NCBI RefSeq assembly: GCF_040459645.1
Contig: NZ_JARVHQ010000001.1
Location: 2,356,001-2,420,000 of the forward strand
Reading direction: 5' to 3'
DNA length: 64,000 nt
Source of the DNA: Bacillus cereus group sp. RP43
Lineage (GTDB): Bacteria > Bacillota > Bacilli > Bacillales > Bacillaceae_G
Shown here: piece by piece, positions 62,619 through 64,000 of the stretch
How the letters are laid out: the number at the start of each line of letters is the position of its first letter
Position numbering within the stretch: the stretch's first letter is position 1
Notes under the pieces: model-generated
Databases searched by the model: none
Told to the model about the DNA's origin: nothing
The model's input: only the letters and a program-made list of their open reading frames with translations
Translations under genes and position numbers: made by a program

Positions 62619-63572
62619 CTAGTCTCCTTTATAAAGTTGTTTTATATATTGATATTCTGCTTCCAATCCATTGGATAAAGAAACAACAGGATGATATTGT
62701 AATAGTTTATTAGCCTTAGATATATCTGCCCATGTTTGTTTTGGTTCGCCAGGAATTGATTTTAGAAAAATTTTATTTGCTGATTTACCTAATATTTTTT
62801 CTAGAGTAGAAATGATATTTAAAATGGAAGATCGTTCTGTTCCACCGATATTTATAACTTCTCCTACTATATGTTCGCTTGTCTCTAAAGCAGCTATGGT
62901 TCCTCGTATACAGTCATCGATATAGGTAAAATCACGTGTTTGTGTTCCATCACCAAATATTGTGACAGGTTTATTTTCTAGCATTTGTTTAATTAATCTG
63001 TGGAATGCCATGTCAGGTCGTTGTCTCGGTCCATAAACTGTAAAATATCTTAAAATCACAATTGGTATATGAAAATTTTTGTGATAAATATGACATAGGT
63101 GTTCACTACTTAATTTTGTGACACCGTATGGAGAAAGTGGAATCGGTAATAAGTTTTCAGAAACCATCCCAGATTTTTCTCCATAAACAGAAGATGTTGA
63201 TATCTGAATGAATTTCTCTAACTTTACTTCCTTACATGCTTCAAGTAAATATTGTGTAGCAAGTATATTATTGGTTACATAAGGATCGAAATCTTTTCCC
63301 CAGCTTGTTCTTACGCCAGGGATAGCAGCTAGATGATAAACGACTTTTACATCTTTTAAAAGCTTGGGTAAATCTGTAGTTAATATATTGTCTCTTATAA
63401 ATTGAAATCGTGGGTTCATTTGGAGGGTTTGAATATTATCTGTTTTTAAGGCCGTTGGGGTAGGGCCAATAAAGTGATCAATTCCAACTACATGATATGA
63501 CTTATTCTTAAGTAATGCTTGACATAAATGAGAACCAATAAAACCGGCGGCGCCTGTTACAAGTATTTTCAT
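62619..63572 (-). CDS. NAD-dependent sugar-nucleotide epimerase/dehydratase (GalE-like)
   Basis: This 317-residue protein has the Rossmann motif GAAGFIGSHLC (about 7-17), the TSSVYGEKSG loop with catalytic Ser/Thr, the Y-x3-K pair in YGVTKLSSEHL, and GDGTQTRDFTYIDDC. These are features of extended SDRs acting on UDP- or dTDP-sugars. GalE-like proteins epimerise UDP-glucose or UDP-glucuronate. It overlaps the downstream end of the dehydrogenase gene by four bases (ATGA), so the products probably act together. Confidence 0.87.
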   Translation of the reverse strand: MKILVTGAAGFIGSHLCQALLKNKSYHVVGIDHFIGPTPTALKTDNIQTLQMNPRFQFIRDNILTTDLPKLLKDVKVVYHLAAIPGVRTSWGKDFDPYVTNNILATQYLLEACKEVKLEKFIQISTSSVYGEKSGMVSENLLPIPLSPYGVTKLSSEHLCHIYHKNFHIPIVILRYFTVYGPRQRPDMAFHRLIKQMLENKPVTIFGDGTQTRDFTYIDDCIRGTIAALETSEHIVGEVINIGGTERSSILNIISTLEKILGKSANKIFLKSIPGEPKQTWADISKANKLLQYHPVVSLSNGLEAEYQYIKQLYKGD

Positions 63573-64000
63573 GAACGACCAACTCCTATATAGCGTAAAC
63601 TGTACTGCTCTATTTCATCTTTATCAATACAATTTCGTCCATCCACAATTGTGCATCCTTTCATTAATTGTTTGACTTCTTGCCAATTAAGTTTTTTAAA
63701 TTCATCCCATTCTGTGGCAAGAATAATACAATCAGAATTTGTGATTGAGGATTTTAGTTCTTTATGTTGTGTAACTTGTTTATTCAAATACGGAGGAAGA
63801 GAAGCTTTTGGATCATACGCATGAAGGTTGTAACCAAGAGGAAGTAATTTTTCAAGAAGTTCTACAGCAAGTGAATTACGAATATCATCAGTGTTTGGTT
63901 TGAAGGAAATTCCTAAAACAGTTATTTTTTTTGAAGATGGCACTTTTATGGTATTTTTAATTTTTTCAACATAGAGGTCAATCTGTGTAGAATTAATGGA
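63569..64000 (-). CDS. UDP-glucose 6-dehydrogenase, C-terminal part (runs off the window)
   Basis: The frame is open to the window edge and the visible 143 codons cover the UDPG/MGDP dehydrogenase C-terminal domain: ITVLGISFKPNTDDIRNSLAVELLEKL, VDGRNC and the helix before it are typical. The 5' end (NAD-binding domain, catalytic Cys) lies beyond 64000. It would make UDP-glucuronate for the epimerase and glycosyltransferase genes that follow. The internal GTG at 63943 is not the real start. Confidence 0.85.
   Translation of the reverse strand, partial: SINSTQIDLYVEKIKNTIKVPSSKKITVLGISFKPNTDDIRNSLAVELLEKLLPLGYNLHAYDPKASLPPYLNKQVTQHKELKSSITNSDCIILATEWDEFKKLNWQEVKQLMKGCTIVDGRNCIDKDEIEQYSLRYIGVGRS

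Overview
The window looks like chromosomal DNA of the Bacillus cereus group (cereus/thuringiensis/anthracis type). The evidence is the AT-rich sequence with strong AGGAGG-type ribosome binding sites, four bcr1-like repeats (short TTTAT-flanked elements known from this group), a tandem array of YrzI-family small proteins, an ExsC-like exosporium protein, a CotS/CotSA spore-coat cluster, and gene content I recognise from B. anthracis (AAC(3)-family acetyltransferase, type II pantothenate kinase homologue, polysaccharide deacetylase).

Layout. 1-6.4 kb: P-loop kinase, a YfjD-like pseudogene, an AAC(6')-like acetyltransferase, an isochorismatase-family hydrolase, a DUF2512 membrane protein and a large single-gene SIR2-domain protein resembling defence-associated sirtuins. 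6.4-13.3 kb: aromatic amino acid operon aroF-aroC-hisC-tyrA-aroA behind one clear sigma-A promoter and three T-box riboswitches, all with a UAC (Tyr) specifier; two lie in tandem before aroF and the third lies between aroF and aroC. 13.4-27.5 kb: Eis-type acetyltransferase, a TetR/MMPL pair with four matching palindromic operators, an ABC-F protein, an SRPBCC protein, LTA synthase, a divergent TetR/MFS pair, a WapI-like orphan immunity protein and a polysaccharide deacetylase. 27.7-39.5 kb: small lipoproteins, a run of repair, nucleotidyltransferase, GNAT and DMT-transporter genes, the AAC(3) protein, a CoaB-like protein, a TPR protein, a DUF402 protein, a previously unlisted type I toxin-antitoxin candidate (37.1-37.4 kb), an HNH-like protein and an AI-2E family permease.

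39.6-48.2 kb: a bcr1 element, seven tandem YrzI-family genes, a GntR/ABC/permease module, a CcdC-like protein, a 2H phosphoesterase-like protein, and coaW, FabZ-like and aminotransferase genes. 48-56 kb: small lipoproteins, an MFS transporter, ExsC-like protein, several very small genes (one with an apparent ATA start, one apparently frameshifted), a methyltransferase and a nucleoside hydrolase gene interrupted by one in-frame TGA. 56.6-64 kb: spore-coat/polysaccharide region with two CotS-family proteins (one apparently a pseudokinase), two CotSA-type glycosyltransferases, an extraordinary protein with a tail of about 130 Asp/Glu residues, a sugar-nucleotide epimerase and the 3' part of a UDP-glucose dehydrogenase gene that leaves the window.

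How it fits together. The aro operon makes chorismate-derived tyrosine and appears to be gated in series by uncharged tRNA-Tyr. The right end probably makes and attaches spore-surface glycans. The rest is accessory: transporters with local repressors, acetyltransferases, small secreted or membrane proteins, and candidate defence or toxin genes (SIR2 protein, holin-like type I toxin, WapI-like protein). All functions are read from sequence motifs and family knowledge; no searches were run.
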